Below are positions 35,421 to 45,769 of a stretch of DNA of 64,000 bases, piece by piece. Made by a program: the position numbers and the translations under genes. This stretch comes from Poa pratensis (lineage: Eukaryota; Streptophyta; Magnoliopsida; Poales; Poaceae), in NCBI GenBank assembly GCA_947311845.1, contig CAMZMU010000040.1:70549341-70613340 (forward strand). The letters run 5' to 3'. Within the stretch, counting starts at the first letter, position 1; every line of letters begins with the position of its first letter. Under the pieces are notes generated by a model. It had not been told where the DNA came from. It searched no databases and worked only from the letters and a program-made list of their open reading frames with translations.

Positions 35421-36046
35421 TTTCGTGTATTTGGTTGCAAATGCCATGTTTACATTAAGGGTTGCCCAATTGCTAAATTTGAATCTAGATCTTTTGATGG
35501 TATTCTTGTTGGATATGCCGCAAACTCTCATACTTATAGGGTCTACAACATATCCACCGGATGTGTTGAAGAATCATGAATGTGGAGTTTGACGAGGATA
35601 ATGGCTCCCAAGCGGGGCATATTGATCATGATGATGTAGGTGATGATGCTCCATCTCAAGCCATAAGAACTATGGGGATTGGAGAACTTATTCCTATTGA
35701 AGAACCTATTGTTGATACTCAAGAAGGAGGAACAAGTTCTACTCAAGTTGAGCCATCCACCTCAACAATTGATCAAGAATCTATCCAGAACAAGAACATG
35801 ATCTTCATCCACATGATCAAGAAATGGTCAAGAACCCAACTCTAGTGGTGAACAAGACCATCATGAACCCACAACTCCAAGAACTCCATTTAGGGTTGAC
35901 CATGAACAAGATGAAGGCAATGATGAAGATATTCGTGTTGGTGAAACAATTGGTCAAGCCATGGAACGCCGGGTCATCCGCGTGCATCAAAATTGGATTA
36001 TCAATAACACTTCAAAGAAAATATCCTTGGGAGTATCCGTAGGGGT
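35421..36046 (+). pseudogene. Copia pol: integrase C-terminus and linker, frameshifted
   Basis: Residual reading FRVFGCKCHVYIKGCPIAKF and SFDGILVGYA is the usual integrase C-terminal block. An acidic Ser/Thr-rich linker spread over several frames leads to the RT. Several indels are required to read it through. Confidence 0.7.
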
Positions 36047-37647
36047 GTGTCCACACGCAATCAATTATCTAACTTTTGTGGTCATGTCTCTTGTTTGTCT
36101 AGCTTAGAACCTCTTAAGGTATATGATGCTCTTGAAGATATGGATTGGGTTGTGGCTATGCATGAAGAGTTGAACAACTTCGAGCGCAACAAAGTGTGGT
36201 CATTAGTTGAAAGACCCAAAGACACATGCCATAATGTCATTGGAACCAAGTGGATATTTAAAAACAAGCAAGACTCACATGGTCAAGTCATCCGCAACAA
36301 AGCAAGATTGGTTGCACAAGGCTACACTCAAATCGAAGGAGTCGACTACGGTGAAACCTATGCCCACGTTGCTAGACTTGAATCCATTCGCTTACTAATT
36401 GCTTATGCATCTACTCATAAAATTGTTTTATATCAAATGGATGTTAAAAGTGCTTTCCTAAATGGTCCACTAAATGAATTGGTGTATGTCAAACAACCTT
36501 CGGGTTTCGAAGACCCTAAATTTCCTAACCACGTCTACTTACTACATAAGGCTCTTTATGGGCTCAAGCAAGCTCCACGTGCTTGGTATGATCATCTCAA
36601 GGAGTTTTTAGTAGACCGTGGCTTTGAAATTGGGGTAATAGATCCCACCCTTTTCACAAAAAGGATAAATGGAGAGTTTTTCGTATGCCAAATATATGTT
36701 GATGATATTATCTTTGGTTCTACTAACCGTGATTTTAGTGATCAATTCTCTAAGCTAATGACCAAGGAATTTGAGATGTCCATGATGGGAAAATTGAATT
36801 ATTTTCTTGGCTTTGAAATCCACCAATTTCGAGAAGGAACATTCTTATGTCAATCCAATTATATTAAGGACATGCTCAAGAAATTTGACATGAACAATGC
36901 CAAGCCATATAAGTTTCCCATGGACTCCAAGGCGGATCTTCACTTAGATCCGGATGGTAAGGAAGTTGATCAAAAGCTTTATCGTTCTATGATTGGATCT
37001 TTGCTTTACCTTTGTGCATCTAGACCGGATATTATGTTTAGTGTGGGTATGTGTGCAAGATTCCAATCAAGTCCTAGGGAAAGTCATGAAACCGCGGTTA
37101 AAAGGATTCTAAGATACTTGATGGATACTCCTAACTATGGTCTTTGTTACCCCCATGGGACAAGTTTTGATCTTGTAGGTTATTCGGATGCAGATTGGGC
37201 GGGTTGCAAAATGGATAGAAAATCAACTTCGGGTACTTGCCAATTCCTTGGTAGGTCTCTTGTGAGTTGGTCTTCCAACAAGCAAAATTGTGTGGCCTCT
37301 TCCTCCACCGAAGCCGAATACATTGCCGCCGGAAGTTGTTGTGCACAATTATTATGGATGAGGCAAACTTTAAAGGATTATGGTGTCATTTGTGACAAAG
37401 TGTCTCTTTTATGTGACAATGAAAGTGCCATCAAAATTGCTCACAATCCGGTTCTTCATGGGAAGACCAAGCATATTGAGATCTGGTATCATTTTATTCA
37501 AGATCATGTTGAGAAGGGTGATATTGCAATCAATTATGTCAACACAAGCATCAACTCGCCGATATGTTCACAAAGCCTCTTGGTGAAGCAAGATTCAAGG
37601 ACTTGAGAGGAGAACTTAATGTGGTGGACATAAGCAATTGGATTTAG
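36047..37647 (+). pseudogene. Copia pol: reverse transcriptase and RNase H
   Basis: RT motifs in order: WIFKNKQDSHGQVIRNKARL, VDYGETYAHV, YQMDVKSAFLNG, YGLKQAPRAWYD and the catalytic YVDDIIFGS, then YLCASRPDIMF. RNase H follows with YSDADWAGC, RKSTSG, SSSTEAEYIAA and LLCDNESAIKI. Open from 36047 to 37606. A small indel near 37556 shifts the end, whose proper frame reads FTKPLGEARFKDLRGELN and stops at 37645-37647. Catalytic residues look intact; the polyprotein as a whole is not. Confidence 0.93.
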
Positions 37648-38807
37648 TGGACTTCTTGCATACCTACCCATATTAGACGATATTCATTTGGTTTGGATGT
37701 AGGCATGGACATAGGGGGAGTGCGGTCCTAATCCATTGGACTATCCCTCCCCCCATTATGCCGATAGTAAGAACTCATTTTGTCTCTATATTTTCATTTC
37801 ATGAATTGTGAGATTAAATGATGAGTAGTGGATGTGAACTCTTCTTTATGAAGAGTTGGTTCTTTTTGGAGTTAATTGAAAATCATTTAGAATTTTTGGT
37901 CCTTTTGTTGGTTTTATGGAAAACACACTCAACTTGGCATTTCCCTGTTCGATTCTTGCAAGCTTGAGTGTGAAGTACCATTGTCAGTTTGCAATCTTAT
38001 CCCAAACCTATCCTACCTAAAAACATTCTATCTCTTGCACACAAGTCTTGTTTTGAAACTAAGGAGAAAGGGTTCAACAGAAATTCTGACAGTCGGAATA
38101 TCCGATGCCTGACGAGATCAGATTATTCGATGCGTCGGATTATCCGGTCCAAGTCAGACTCGGAATATCTGACCTGGCGGTTTGTCGTTTTTTTAAAAGA
38201 GAAGAGGTCGGGGTGAAGGGCTCATTCGAGCAGTTCGTCCACCCCCGACCTCCTCTCTTCCCAGCGCCGCCGCCTGCCGTCCCCGCGCCGCCCCGGCGTC
38301 TCTGGCCGTCCCCAACTCCGGCCCTTGGCCGGATCTGGTGCTCCTCCTCCCCGGGAACCTTTCCCTCCAAGCTTTTGCCTCAATGGATGAGGGTAACTTC
38401 TTCTTCCTCAAACCTTAGGTGTTCATCACCTAGATTATTTCAAGAAGTTATTTTGTGATGATTCCTTTGAGGGTAGTGGTTCCCATTGGTACTTAGAACA
38501 CTAGGCTAGCCCTCCCTTTTGTCGATCTACTGTTAGACCTAGGATTTGAATCAATCTGTTGCTGCGGGTCTCAGATCGGATATTCCGATTCAGGATGAAC
38601 CAGATATTCCGACTCGTCGGATTATCCGGTTCCTGACTGAATCGGATATTCCGAGTTGCACAGTTGGTGTTTTTAGCAACATTTTGATTTGTCTAGGACT
38701 AAGTAGTTTCAACTTAGGGATGCTCTCCTATTGTACCTTGTATCATTCCTTGCTCTGTGACTTGTGTGTACTTATCCATGCTGCCCATCTGTTGCTTTAC
38801 CTCACAG
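37648..38807 (+). other. Copia post-pol spacer with CGGATTATCCG motifs and GC-rich leader
   Basis: AT-rich spacer, then a motif cluster at 38085-38180 (CGGAATATCCGATG, CGGATTATCCGG). Next comes a strikingly GC-rich, CCG/CGG-rich stretch at 38250-38370 that looks like a plant gene's 5' leader, and a second motif cluster at 38574-38660 (CGGATATTCCGATTC, CGGATTATCCGG). An acceptor-like CTCACAG ends at 38807. Together these suggest an internal promoter and a leader intron for the third ORF (inference). Confidence 0.5.
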
Positions 38808-40239
38808 GTGGTTCGAGTAGTCCTCCGAAGAAGCAAGCTAGAAAAGAAAAACTGCCAGCCATGAAGAAGCCTGTGAAGCAGACTGTCTCCAAACCTAAGA
38901 AGAAGGGCAAGGAAACACGTCCCAACTACTTGACCATGAACAACATTGACTATGCCCAAGTTCGTCAGTCCAACTGGTACAAGAATGTGCCCAGAGATGA
39001 AAATATTGAAGATCCCAACTTCTGGTGCATGGAGCGGCTCTATATACACAAGGACATCTATTTGCATTATACGCACCCTATTCGCCCGATGCAACCCTGC
39101 AGACTGCGAGATATCAAGGAAAATGCCAGTTATGCTCAAGCTGCATATGTGCTTGAAGAGATGGGTATGGTTTCTCTCATGGAGAAGCAATGTCCGTATA
39201 ACGTGCCACTTATTCTGCAGTTTTTCTCCACCTTGGTGATCGAGGGTGACCATCTCAAGACCATGAAATGGATGTCGGGTAACACTCAGTGTACATCCTC
39301 TTTTGCTCGGTTGGCCACTCTCCTTGGATATTCTTTCAACAACAGCCATCCTCCTAGTGGTCACCGTATGCATTCTATTGAGAAGCCCAACAAAAATGTG
39401 TTGAAGGACATGTATGGGCTGGTGCAGTTATTGGCCAAAAAGAGGGTCTCCTGCCCCTCTATGATCAACTTGTGCGCATCCTTCGCTCAACTATTGCTCC
39501 CAGCGGAGGTAACAATGACAATATTGTCGCTCCCCTTGCCAACCTGCTTTGCCTTGCTAAAGAGATTGTTGAGAATGAAGACCCTGACGCTGATTTTAGA
39601 GTGGATGTGATGCATTTCATTTTTCGTGAGTTGTTTGACTCTATGGTCAGTGGGCTCACTATTCCTTATGCTCCTTACATTATGATGCTCATCAAGGACA
39701 CTATGAAGAACCACAACTTCACCAGGTATACTATGCAGCCACATCCTTACAAGAAGGTCTATCACAAAAGGAAGGAGGTCATTCCATCTGCTGCTGCTGC
39801 TCCTGCCAGAGGTTCCTTCATGGGTGATGCAAGTCGTGGTGCCCCCAGTCAGGCTCAGGTTCCTTCCTTTGCACCGCAGTTCAAGAAACTCAACTGGTTC
39901 CAGCGGCACATCCTGTGTATGAATTCAGACATCTGGAAGGGACAGTATGAGCTTTATCTTGGGCAGGAGAACATTCTCAAGCGGCTCCCTCGCCTTCCAG
40001 AAGACCCCCCCCCCCAGACTGCTCCTCTTTCTTATGATCAGTGGAACGAGAACTCTCAGTTTCCATGGGCTCAGCTTGACACTCATCTCCGAGAGACAGC
40101 TTCTGCAGGCCCTTCCCGGCCATCCTACACTCGTGCTCCTACTTATGAGTATGCTGAAGACGATGATGCTGAGTATGAGGACGATGATGGTGGTGATGAT
40201 GATGATGATGATGCTGACGCTTCCTCTGAGTCGGAGTGA
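38808..40239 (+). pseudogene. Third ORF of the Copia element (env-position ORF)
   Basis: About 475 codons with one frameshift near 39455. Basic N-terminus (PPKKQARKEKLPAMKKPVKQ), a central domain (NWYKNVPRDENIEDPNFWC, AYVLEEMGMVSLMEKQCPYN, LILQFFSTLVIEGDHL), then, after the shift, DADFRVDVMHFIFRELFD and MIKDT-like helices, a Pro/Ala-rich linker, and a very acidic tail of Asp/Glu repeats ending SSESE. SIRE/Maximus elements often carry an extra ORF here. This one has no obvious signal peptide or transmembrane segment within 38808-40239, so an envelope role is not supported. It resembles the 'putative plant transposon protein' type domain (uncertain). Confidence 0.65.
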
Positions 40240-40770
40240 TCTACTAGGGATGTAGCATCGCTCTTTTCCCTTTTTGGTGTTTCGATGCCAAAGGGGGAGA
40301 AGTAGTTCTAATAGGTCTCCGTGTGGGATTTGCATGGGTTCGGGCACAAGCATATGCTTTTACCATTCTTATTGCGCTTGTGTCCATTTATATGTCAAAC
40401 TTATTCGTGTTGTGTTTTTATGTGTGTGAACCCTTGTGCTTAAGTTGTGAGACATATGGATTTTTTATATGGTTATGAGTTGTATCTTTGTGCTATGGTT
40501 TATTTCTACTCTATTGTGCACAAGGTATAGTTCTCTCTCAAAGCTCAACCTATATTGATATGTCTCTCATGAAATCTTGTATCTAGTTTCCTTGCTATTT
40601 GGAGGTGCTCTCTACTTATATGTGTTGCATTTGCATTCCAATGCAATTTAATTATATGCACACATTCAGGGGGAGCTTCTCATGTCTTAAACTCGGGAAA
40701 CTAGGTAATATATAATTATGCTTTCCTTGCAAATCATAGTGTTGTCATCTAACACCAAAAAGGGGGAGAT
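40240..40770 (+). other. Copia 3' untranslated region and polypurine tract
   Basis: Contains GATGCCAAAGGGGGAGAAG near 40288, CAGGGGGAGC near 40669 and the functional PPT AAAGGGGGAGAT (40759-40770) touching the 3' LTR. Repeated PPT-like tracts in this region are typical of the SIRE lineage. Confidence 0.75.
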
Positions 40771-42259
40771 TGAAAGGACATTTCTTAATCCCTTGTGTTT
40801 TGTGTGTTAGGCAACAACACTAGTGATGATTTAATATGTGAATCAAGTGATGCAGGTTTTAGGTGATTAAAACATCTTTGCATCAAATCCAAAAAGTGAG
40901 CGGAAAAGAGCTTTGTATTGTTGCTGAAGTTTTCCGGATTATCCGATTCTGCCTGAATCGGATTATCCGATCGTCAAGGGTTGCTGGAATTCTGCTAAGG
41001 ACTACAAGCAACGGCGTACTGAAGTTTTTCGGAATATCCGATTCAGAATGATTCGGATTATCCGATCATCAAGGGTTGCTGGAATTCTGCTAAGGACTAC
41101 AAGCAACGGCATACTGAAGTTTTTCGGAATATCCGATTCAGAATGATTCGGATTATCCGATCGTCAAGGGTTGCTGGAATTCTGCTAAGGACTACAAGCA
41201 ACGGCGTACTGAAGTTTTTCGGAATATCCGATTCAGAATGATTCGGATTATCCGATCGTCAAAGATTGCTGGAATTCTGCTAAGGACTACAAGCGACGGA
41301 GTACTGAAGTTTTCCGGATTATCCGATTCAGAATGATTCGGATTATCCGATGAAATCGGATAATCCGATACTCATTTGAATCGGATTATCCGATTTACCT
41401 GTCTCCAACGGATAGAAATCTGGGAGGGGTATAAATACCCCTCCCCCTTCTTCTAGCTTGGTACCATGACCAGAATTAGTCCACCCAGGTGTTCAAAAAA
41501 AAATTAGTCCACCCACCATTGTTGAAAGCTTGAAACTCCTAGATCTCTCTCCCTACCCACTCAAACACCTTGTCCTTCTAGGACTTGGGAGAGTTGACCT
41601 AGATCTACACTTCCACCAAAGCGATTTGATTTCCCCATCCATTCCTTTTGAGGAACTTGTTAATCTTGGGTTCATTGGAACCCTAGATGGTCGTTGGTCG
41701 TTCTTGTGGCTTTGGGAGCCACGGGGACTAGCCGGGAGCCTCCAATTGAGTTGTGGAGTCGTGCCCCGGCCTTGTGATTCTTGTGGCTTTGGGAGCCACG
41801 GGAATTTGGTGAGAGCCTCCAATTCGGTTGTGTGCCTCATCCTTGTAAAGGTTTGGTGCCGACCTCGAGGGCATCATATAGTGACTCGTGGAACTCCTCA
41901 TTGGAGGATAACACGAGGGAGATACGGTGTGCCATATCAAGGCTATTCGGGGCTCACTTGTGACCCCGCACCGCTCCAACGAAGACGTAGCTTCCATTGG
42001 GAAGTGAACTTCGGGAATCATCTCCGCGTCACCGTGTGGTTTTCTCTTAACCTTCCTTTACTTGTATTGCTAGCTTAACTTGTTTAGAATATCTTGCTAG
42101 CTTGTTTATTGCTCATCATATAGGATTGTTCACCTAGTTGCATATCTAAAGAACTTATATTTGAGCAATTCCCCAATTTGATTAAAAGAAAAAGAAAATT
42201 TGTAGTTGCCTATTCACCCCCCCCCCCCTCCCCTCTAGTCAACCTACTCGATCCTTTCA
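40771..42259 (+). mobile_element. Copia 3' LTR
   Basis: 1489 bp with the same ends as the 5' LTR. It differs by an insertion with duplication at 41474-41515, a longer poly-C run near 42218-42228, and scattered changes. Tandem array at about 40928-41353 and TATA box at 41430-41436. Followed by TSD CACCT (42260-42264). Confidence 0.93.
41474..41515 (+). mobile_element. Micro-retroposon scar in Copia 3' LTR
   Basis: A 14-nt insert GGTGTTC plus A-run (41488-41501) lies between two copies of AATTAGTCCACCCA (41474-41487 and 41502-41515). The 5' LTR has a single copy and no insert (about 24201-24214), so the event happened after the Copia element inserted. Confidence 0.75.
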
Positions 42260-42807
42260 CACCTATTAATGAACCTAAAACTGAGATTACTATGGAACAC
42301 ATTATGGAGAGGTTGAATGTTATAGAGGAAAATTTGTCAAATTTGGACAAGATGAATGAATTGGATAGGAAAGTCCTTGATAATAATAACAAGCTTGAAG
42401 GATCTCTGAAGCATATTAATAAGAGAATCAATGTGTTAGAAACTACTAAAAGTAAGGATGATCAAAAATTTAGAATTACCAAATTAGAAGGAGTCATTGA
42501 TACTTTGGGTGCAACTTTTTCCTCATTTAAAACCAAAAAGAAAGAAACTACAGTAGGTAGAGGACCTAAGTTTATGTATGTGCCAAAAGTTTCTGAACCA
42601 AAGATTGCACCTTTCGATGAGTTGAATTCCGTAGGGATCCTTAAAAAACTGATGGAGGAATCAAGCACTCTCAAAACTAAAGGTTTTAATCCTGCCCCTA
42701 AGTGTTATGATGTTAAGGAACCTACAAAAAGTCCTCCTAGTAGGACTAGTTATTCTTCTGAAGATGTTCTTGATGATTTTGATGGTTGTGATATTGATAA
42801 TACTTGA
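42260..42807 (+). pseudogene. Outer element gag C-terminus
   Basis: After the TSD the frame continues PINEPKTEITMEHIMERLNV, a coiled-coil-like stretch (DRKVLDNNNKLEGSLKHI), and ends CDIDNT. It is the partner of 23221-23498 and resembles the inner element's gag block with SIDNLTLSHN. No protease follows, so this subfamily has lost more coding capacity. Confidence 0.7.
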
Positions 42808-44245
42808 TCTTTTTGCTATTGTGCCTAACTAAAAGGCGTTAAAGAAAAACACTTATGGAGGCAACCCATTGTTTTTACTTTCAGTTTGTTTTACTTTATT
42901 TGAGTCAAGGTTGCTGTTACTTTGGTAACACTTCCTTTGTATCCTTTTATTTTCGTTTTTGTGTGCCAAGAATAGCCTCTAATGAGAGGAAAGTAAAATT
43001 ATGTGTTTTGCTGTCCAGAAACAGATTTCTGTTCGTCACCGTACGAAATTCTAAAAAATCACAGAACGTGATATGGAGCTGTAAATTTTTGATAGCTAGC
43101 ATCTGGGTTTTTTCTACCTTTCGTTAGTTTTGAGTTTTCTGATTCGAGGTGTCCTAGTAGCTCGAAAAAATCATCTTTGCGTTCTGTTCGGCTTTTTACA
43201 GATTCTGTCCAAGTTTTTGCATTGCACATTTTACGGGCAAAGTGGAGTTCTTATATCCACGGAACATCACTTAGATCTTTGTGAGAGTACCTAATGTTTA
43301 GAAACAAGTTTATGCAATTTGTCAAGTGAGAACTGAAGGTGGATTATTTTGTTTAAGGACTAACCCCTCTAATAAGTTTGTGATAAGTTTTGTGTGAAGA
43401 AAGTTTTCAAGTGTTGAGAGAATGAGGTGATGAAAGGAGATCAAGAAGTGATTAAAGCTCAAGCTTGGGGAGGCTCCCCTGGAACTCCACCAAATATTCA
43501 AGAAGTCTCAAGCGTCTAAGACTGGGATGCCCAAGGCATCCCCTTCTTCATCGACAATTAATCTGGTCGATCCCATGAAACTATATTTTTATTCCTTTAC
43601 ATAATATGTGATGTTCTTGGAGCGTCATTTACGTTTTGCTTTCAGTTTTGTTTTGTTTTGTTTGCTGGTACTTTTCAATAAATGGATCCTTGCATTCTTG
43701 TGTGGGAGAGAGACACGCTCCGTTTTTTCATAAAACACTCATGTTCTTCACTTATATGTGTAGAGTGTTTAGCTTTTTATTATCTTAGCTTATAGCTCTC
43801 ATTTTTCATGTATCTCTTGCAGAGCTATTAGTTTTTTGTAGTTAGGTCGTACTCTCTTGTGTTACATGCTTATTTGTTTAGAGAGTTGTTTCAAATAAAT
43901 TGATTGGTGTTTGCTTGAAAGGGAACTATCATATAGGAAGTGGTAAAAGAAATTCAAATAGCATTGTCTTGAGTTATTTGATGCTTGTCAATTGTTTTGA
44001 GATATAAATTAGATGAATGCTTAAACTTGTGGATCAGTTGCTCAAGAATGGACTAGTGGAGAAATATCGTAAAGTTTAGAATTTTGATACTTGTTCTGAT
44101 TGTTATTTCTCAAAGTATAGATATTCTTTTTGCAAAGCATGTTTGGTTGACAAGGGAGACAGCGTAGAGTGTAATGGTTATGCTTAATGTATATCTTGTG
44201 GTCATTCATGTATTCGGTTGTTAATATGTATTTGCTTGACACAGA
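42808..44245 (+). other. Outer element non-coding tail
   Basis: It aligns with the inner element from AAGGCGTTAAAGAAAA onward, including the AAGCTTGGGGA motif (about 43461), the hairpin at 43524-43542 and the GGGAGAGAGACACGCTCCG block. It stops abruptly at TTTGCTTGACACAG. The last 1.2 kb, PPT and 3' LTR are absent. Confidence 0.7.
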
Positions 44246-44458
44246 GGCCCCTGGCGGTGGCACGGCGCGGAGGAAGACTCCGACGTCGTCTCCGCTGGAG
44301 GTCTTCTCAGTTGCGTAGGTTGCGCGGAAGTGTTGCTCGGGGTAATCGAGGGAGACTGGCGGACAGTTGAGGCGTGTGTATGGGTCGAGCATCACCCAGG
44401 ACGGGTAGAGGTGGGGGCGCGAGGCCTTATCGGACGGTGGCGCATCGGAGCTGTCCAT
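44246..44458 (-). pseudogene. 5' fragment of a probable DUF1618 gene
   Basis: Minus-strand reading starts MDSSDAPPSDKASRPHLYPS with WVMLDPYTRLN and SSGDDVGVFLRAVPPPGASV. The YPSWVML opening followed by an Ala/Pro-rich segment is typical of grass DUF1618 proteins (function unknown, often beside F-box genes). The remaining several hundred codons are gone; the fragment fuses to outer-element sequence at 44245. A nearby F-box gene fits the usual company of this family. Confidence 0.5.
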
Positions 44459-44601
44459 GATGCGGCGGCAGGGCAAGGGCGCGGCGGCGGCGGGGAACGA
44501 GATAGGTTGTCGATCCGTGATAAGTGCGGCGGAAACCACAAGGGTCAGGGGTAACGTAAATTAGGGTTTTTTTGGGGAAGGAGAACGCAGAGCGGCCGGG
44601 A

Positions 44602-44648
44602 TAGTAAAGGGCTGTCAGGGTTTTTTTTTTTAGTAAAGGGCTGTCAGG
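44602..44648. mobile_element. Poly(T) micro-insertion with 18-bp duplication
   Basis: TAGTAAAGGGCTGTCAGG occurs at 44602-44619 and again at 44631-44648, separated by G plus ten T. This is an antisense poly(A) insertion with a target-site duplication. Confidence 0.7.
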
Positions 44649-44781
44649 TACATCGATCATTGCTTCGGCTCGCCTGATGGGCCAGAACCAAGAAGGAGCG
44701 CAAGAGAGAGAAGGCCCAACCCGAATTACCTTTGAGCCCATCATTCTGTACCCATTGGCTGAGGCGCCATAGGGAGCTCCT

Positions 44782-44831
44782 AGCTAGCGAGGGGAGGACC
44801 ACTCAAAAAAAAAAAGCTAGCGAGGGGAGGA
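44782..44831 (+). mobile_element. Poly(A) micro-insertion with 17-bp duplication
   Basis: AGCTAGCGAGGGGAGGA occurs at 44782-44798 and 44815-44831, separated by CCACTC and an A run (44799-44814). Confidence 0.75.
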
Positions 44832-45345
44832 GCTATACATCGGCTCCTCATAACTTCGCCTCCAAGACAAAAAAAGACGGAGTAACTGCCAAGTGGGAGT
44901 TTCTTCTTGGCGCCACTAGGCAATAAAGCAGGTGTAACCGTATATGGTTAAATACCCATAGATATGTCTATTCCTTGCAATCCATCATTGCTACGGTACA
45001 TAAAGCAATGCCATCGGGGACAAATTCCCAAGACACAATACACACAAAGCAGGAGTAAGTCTTTACCTCGACATAGAGGGGTCAAAGCTTGGTAAATCTC
45101 TCTTGTAAGTCTCATTCCTACAGAACCACAACTACGTCTGTCACACCCTTTATGACGTCAACTTTGATCCTAATGGCTACCCGTCGACATCACCTTCGAT
45201 GAGTTTGTGTTTCCTTTTTCACACGTGTAGCATCAATCTGATTCACCTATAGTCCAACCGAAGTTGCGCTTCTTCCCTCTCCTTTTCCCAATCTTCCTAC
45301 TGAGCTATGCTTACTTCCTCCCCCGTCGCGGCAGTGTTTTTCCCT

Positions 45346-45630
45346 GCCAAGACCCCACGGGCGTGGTTTAAACGGCTCAGTTCCAAGATTCGTGATCTAG
45401 GGTTCTCTTGTCTTGTGCTGACATTTCCTTGTTTGTGTTTTGGGACAAAGGACTTCTTATGTATGTCTTTGTGTATGGTTGCGATCTAATCTTCACCAGA
45501 GTCTCTGCTACTTCTATTGATGTGCTTCTTCAGTGTTTGCAACAAGCCTTTGCTATCAAGGATCCTAGGCCACATCACTATTTCTTGGGCATTGAAGTGA
45601 TTGTAGATCCAGGGTCTCTCTCTCTCAACG
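45346..45630 (+). pseudogene. Degenerate Copia reverse-transcriptase fragment
   Basis: Across frames one reads KTPRAWFKRLSSKIRDLGF, then ADISLFVF, MYVFVYGCDLIFTRVSAT and LQQAFAIKDPRPHHYFLGIE. These are the PRAW, YVDD and HYFLGIE blocks of a Copia RT, with YVDD decayed to YGCD. It differs from the RT at 36047-37647, so it is a separate, older insertion. No LTRs were found nearby. Confidence 0.75.
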
Positions 45631-45642
45631 CAAGTACTCCTA

Positions 45643-45767
45643 CTCTCTCCGTTCCAATTTAATTGACTTGTTATGCACCACATGTGGATGTATCTTGACA
45701 TGTAACATGTCTAGATACATCCACATATGGTGCATAGCAAGTCAATTATAAATTGAAACGGAGGAAG
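45643..45767. mobile_element. Stowaway-type MITE
   Basis: About 125 bp between TA dinucleotides (45641-45642 and 45768-45769). Ends CTCTCTCCGTTCCAATTT and CTTCCTCCGTTTCAATTT (as reverse complement) match the Stowaway CTCCCTCCGT terminus. The whole element folds into a long hairpin. Non-coding; mobilised in trans by Mariner transposases (family knowledge). Confidence 0.88.
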
Positions 45768-45769
45768 TA

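Larger units (their letters stand above)
23499..42259 (+). mobile_element. Copia LTR retrotransposon, SIRE/Maximus-like, with third ORF
   Basis: LTRs 23499-24952 and 40771-42259, initiator tRNA-Met PBS 24955-24966, gag, protease-integrase-RT-RNase H order (Copia), a third ORF after pol, and a polypurine tract AAAGGGGGAGAT before the 3' LTR. TSD CACCT on both sides. A 6733-bp element is inserted in it, so the original element is about 12.0 kb. Length, gag coiled coil, extra ORF and AAAGGGGGAGAAG-type 3' sequences point to the SIRE/Maximus lineage. Stops and frameshifts make it inactive as read. The left copy shows only the 5' part (5543-9583). Confidence 0.92.
21887..44245 (+). mobile_element. 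Outer LTR element, truncated at both ends, hosting the nest
   Basis: Pieces outside the Copia insertion: partial 5' LTR 21887-22934, PBS 22946-22963 (tRNA-Asp type), gag N-terminus 23221-23498, gag C-terminus 42265-42807 and a non-coding tail to 44245. It is a relative of the inner element: the LTR, gag start and downstream non-coding blocks align throughout. The first ~540 bp of the 5' LTR are missing, and the internal region ends about 1.2 kb short of where the 3' LTR should begin. Illegitimate recombination could explain both losses (inference). Confidence 0.8.
44459..45345. other. Former DUF1618 promoter and intergenic sequence
   Basis: Upstream sequence of the DUF1618 fragment, two micro-retroposon scars (44602-44648 and 44782-44831), then about 500 bases in which I see no gene. 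Confidence 0.5.

Noticed and set aside
38714..39373. 219-codon antisense frame opposite the Copia third ORF
   Set aside because: Shadow of the sense frame; no independent features.
38808..40239. Envelope-like gene
   Set aside because: Position fits, but no signal peptide, membrane helix or Cys pattern is seen in the exon.
44042..44539. 165-codon minus-strand ORF as a complete gene
   Set aside because: Only the part 44246-44458 is gene-like; the remainder reads into outer-element sequence by chance.
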